From: Bagarius yarrelli
Lineage: Eukaryota; Chordata; Actinopteri; Siluriformes; Sisoridae
Direction of reading: 5' to 3'
DNA length: 64,000 bases
Assembly (NCBI GenBank): GCA_005784505.1
Contig: VCAZ01000124.1
Span: 1,016,532 to 1,080,531, forward strand
Shown: positions 62,193-64,000 of the stretch, one piece after another
Numbering within the stretch: the stretch's first letter is position 1
Layout of the letters: every line of letters begins with the position of its first letter
Notes under the pieces: model-generated
Seen by the model: only the letters and a program-made list of their open reading frames with translations
The model's database searches: none
What the model was told of the DNA's origin: nothing
Position numbers and translations under genes: made by a program

Positions 62193-64000
62193 CTAGAAAG
62201 AGACAATAAAACACTTATCACTCTATTCATTCAGAACTGCAATCTGTAATAAATATAATCTTACAGTATCTTGGGGATACACTTAACAAATCCTGTTTAT
62301 TTTGTTTGTGTGTGTGTGTAAATGTGTTTGCAGCAGGGACAATGTTAAATATTTAAATATGCACAGTTTATAAATATAGCACCTCAGATGTTACATTCTG
62401 TATCTCTCAAGTACAATTAATGCAGAATATGGCTAAAAGGAAAACCTTTAGTGTGGAAGCAGGTACGTGGTCAAGCACAGATTTGTGAATTGTGGGCAGA
62501 GCGTAGGAATGTGAATGGTAGGAAATCACACACCTTTAACTAATCTGACTGATAATTCCATTGTTATTTTTTCTCGACAAAGAGACAGAAAGATATGAGA
62601 CTGGATGTGCAGCTCATGATTAACAGAAAATAAATAGAAATAATATTAATAAACAAACTGTGTAAAACCGAGCATTGGTGCCAAAACCCGGGACAAAGAA
62701 GATGATATGCTGATTAATTGATTGACTGCATTTCCGGGCTCAGCTTGACACCTATGTTGAGGACGGATACCTACTCCAAACTTGGGTGCAACATGCAGAC
62801 ACTCTCGCCGCTGCCTCTTCAACCTCAATAGACACAATGAACGACCCCTCCCTCTGAGGGCACTCCTATTTGTGCTGGCCATGATGGGACCCCACAACGA
62901 CGCTAAGGTATTCAGCTCTTCGAGTGCACAGTGGAGGCATGGGGCTGGCTGAGGGCTGGGTGGACAATACAGGTCTTTCCCCTGCTCTTAGGGGAGGAAG
63001 AGCTTGGCTGCCTGTCACAACCATAATAGAGGACCCAGGACTGAGGCGAGCAATACTGCAGCAGGTTGGACACAGACCGGAATAACATCACCAGCACTTC
63101 CAGATGCTGAAGCTTAGCAGTGACAGCATCCAACACAATTAAAGACAACGGCTTAACTGGCTGAGGACCATTTGTTCAACTTATCTAGGGGAGGCAAACA
63201 CACTCTCTTTATCTCTGCCAAACTTCAATACAATTTTTTGCCCTAACAGCAAAGCTGTTCAAGATTTAAAGAACTTAATTAATTCCAGATGGAAATTGCT
63301 TAAATAATTATATACTGCTGTATATAAAAATTGCTGTATATAGATATTTTTACAGAGACATAAAGTGCTTGTTTTAATAACCATGTTGATCTCTAAATTA
63401 GTTGCCCATTGGCAAGCGCAATGAAGTAAAATTCATATTTTCATTTTTCTCTTCATCCTGATCAGAAACCTTGGTGGCTTCAGTATTCTGATGCACTGAC
63501 GCATGCTTACAATTGTTAACAACATAATTCTACTGGGTTCTTCCCATACCATGATCAGACAGACAGAATGTCAAAGTTTACAAAAGATCTTTTGAAGTAA
63601 TAAGCAAAAGGTCAACTTTTCCAACCTGAGTGATGGTAAAAGTGCACTCAAAAAGCAATTTAAATTAGTATGTGTAACATAACTCTTAATAAAAACTGTC
63701 CCAAATAATTTTATTTATCAACATATTTTTTTTAATTCATTCCACATAATTATTATTTTTTTCGTTAGACTTAACCAGATGTACGTCATCAACTGACATT
63801 TTGAAGGAAATGGATTGTTCAGCGGCAAACCTTCCACGCTATATTTCTGTGTGCTTTAAAATTAATAATTTAGATAAGAAATATCTTGACTAACAGTGAT
63901 CTTTTTTTACAGTAGTCTACAGGCATACGTTTTAGTGTTACTATGATAAAGTAGGTTTTAATTTGATTAATCAGAAGTATTTTACTTTTATTTGGAAGTA
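62193..64000. other. Right end, no supported gene
   Basis: Two - strand frames (about 62646-62897 and 62912-63148) lie in a GC-richer patch and could be debris of a mobile element, with no domain recognised. The rest is AT-rich. The NACHT exon of the NLR gene is not in the window. Confidence 0.4.

Overview
This window looks like nuclear DNA of a ray-finned (teleost) fish. Short exons with GT-AG borders lie in large introns full of microsatellites and minisatellites. The transposons are typical of fish: Tc1/mariner elements, an L2-type LINE with an esterase-bearing ORF1, an RTE-like LINE and short non-autonomous DNA elements. I see no operons, bacterial genes, CRISPR arrays, rRNA or tRNA genes. 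The species cannot be read from the sequence.

Region 1 (1-40620, + strand) is most of one gene, a RIM-family active-zone scaffold, best matched to rims2. I can chain 35 exons from position 172 to a stop at 38720. They total 3608 coding bases and stay in one reading frame throughout (about 1202 residues). In order they encode the segment before the PDZ domain, the PDZ domain, C2A, a long Ser/Arg- and Pro-rich linker with a RIM-BP SH3-binding motif, and C2B with the C-terminus. The N-terminal Rab3/Munc13-binding zinc-finger part lies upstream of the window. Most linker exons are short and phase-symmetric, so they can be skipped without breaking frame. The introns carry a 1.3 kb TC tract, several 31-33 bp minisatellites, an RTE-like LINE tail, Tc1 remnants, one nearly complete Tc1 element, two TIR-bearing MITE-like elements and an L2 tail.

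Region 2 (41763-62192, - strand) holds at least eight LRR exons plus one broken exon of a fish NLR (NACHT-LRR, NLRC3/NLRP12-like) gene. Its 5' FISNA/NACHT exons would lie beyond the right edge. Most LRR exons are exactly 174 bp and phase 2-2, and the shortened ones have lost multiples of 3 bp. The introns contain a 5'-truncated RTE-like LINE (44490-46440), a decayed Tc1-like element (48820-49863), LINE debris (52170-52700), a 602 bp TIR element (53182-53783) and a broken L2 LINE (about 55700-60155).

Inside the last visible NLR intron there is a small two-exon candidate gene on the - strand (61245-60561, 129 residues). It has ATG, GT-AG splicing, a stop and AATAAA in the right order, and I do not recognise its product. 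An LTR-like block lies next to it. The remaining right end (62200-64000) has no supported gene.

No undescribed molecular system is evident. The most notable items are the candidate gene, the phase-symmetric cassette exon blocks of rims2 (including a GC-AG intron and a diverged C-terminus), the LRR exon array, and a minisatellite that repeats a 3' splice-site-like sequence.
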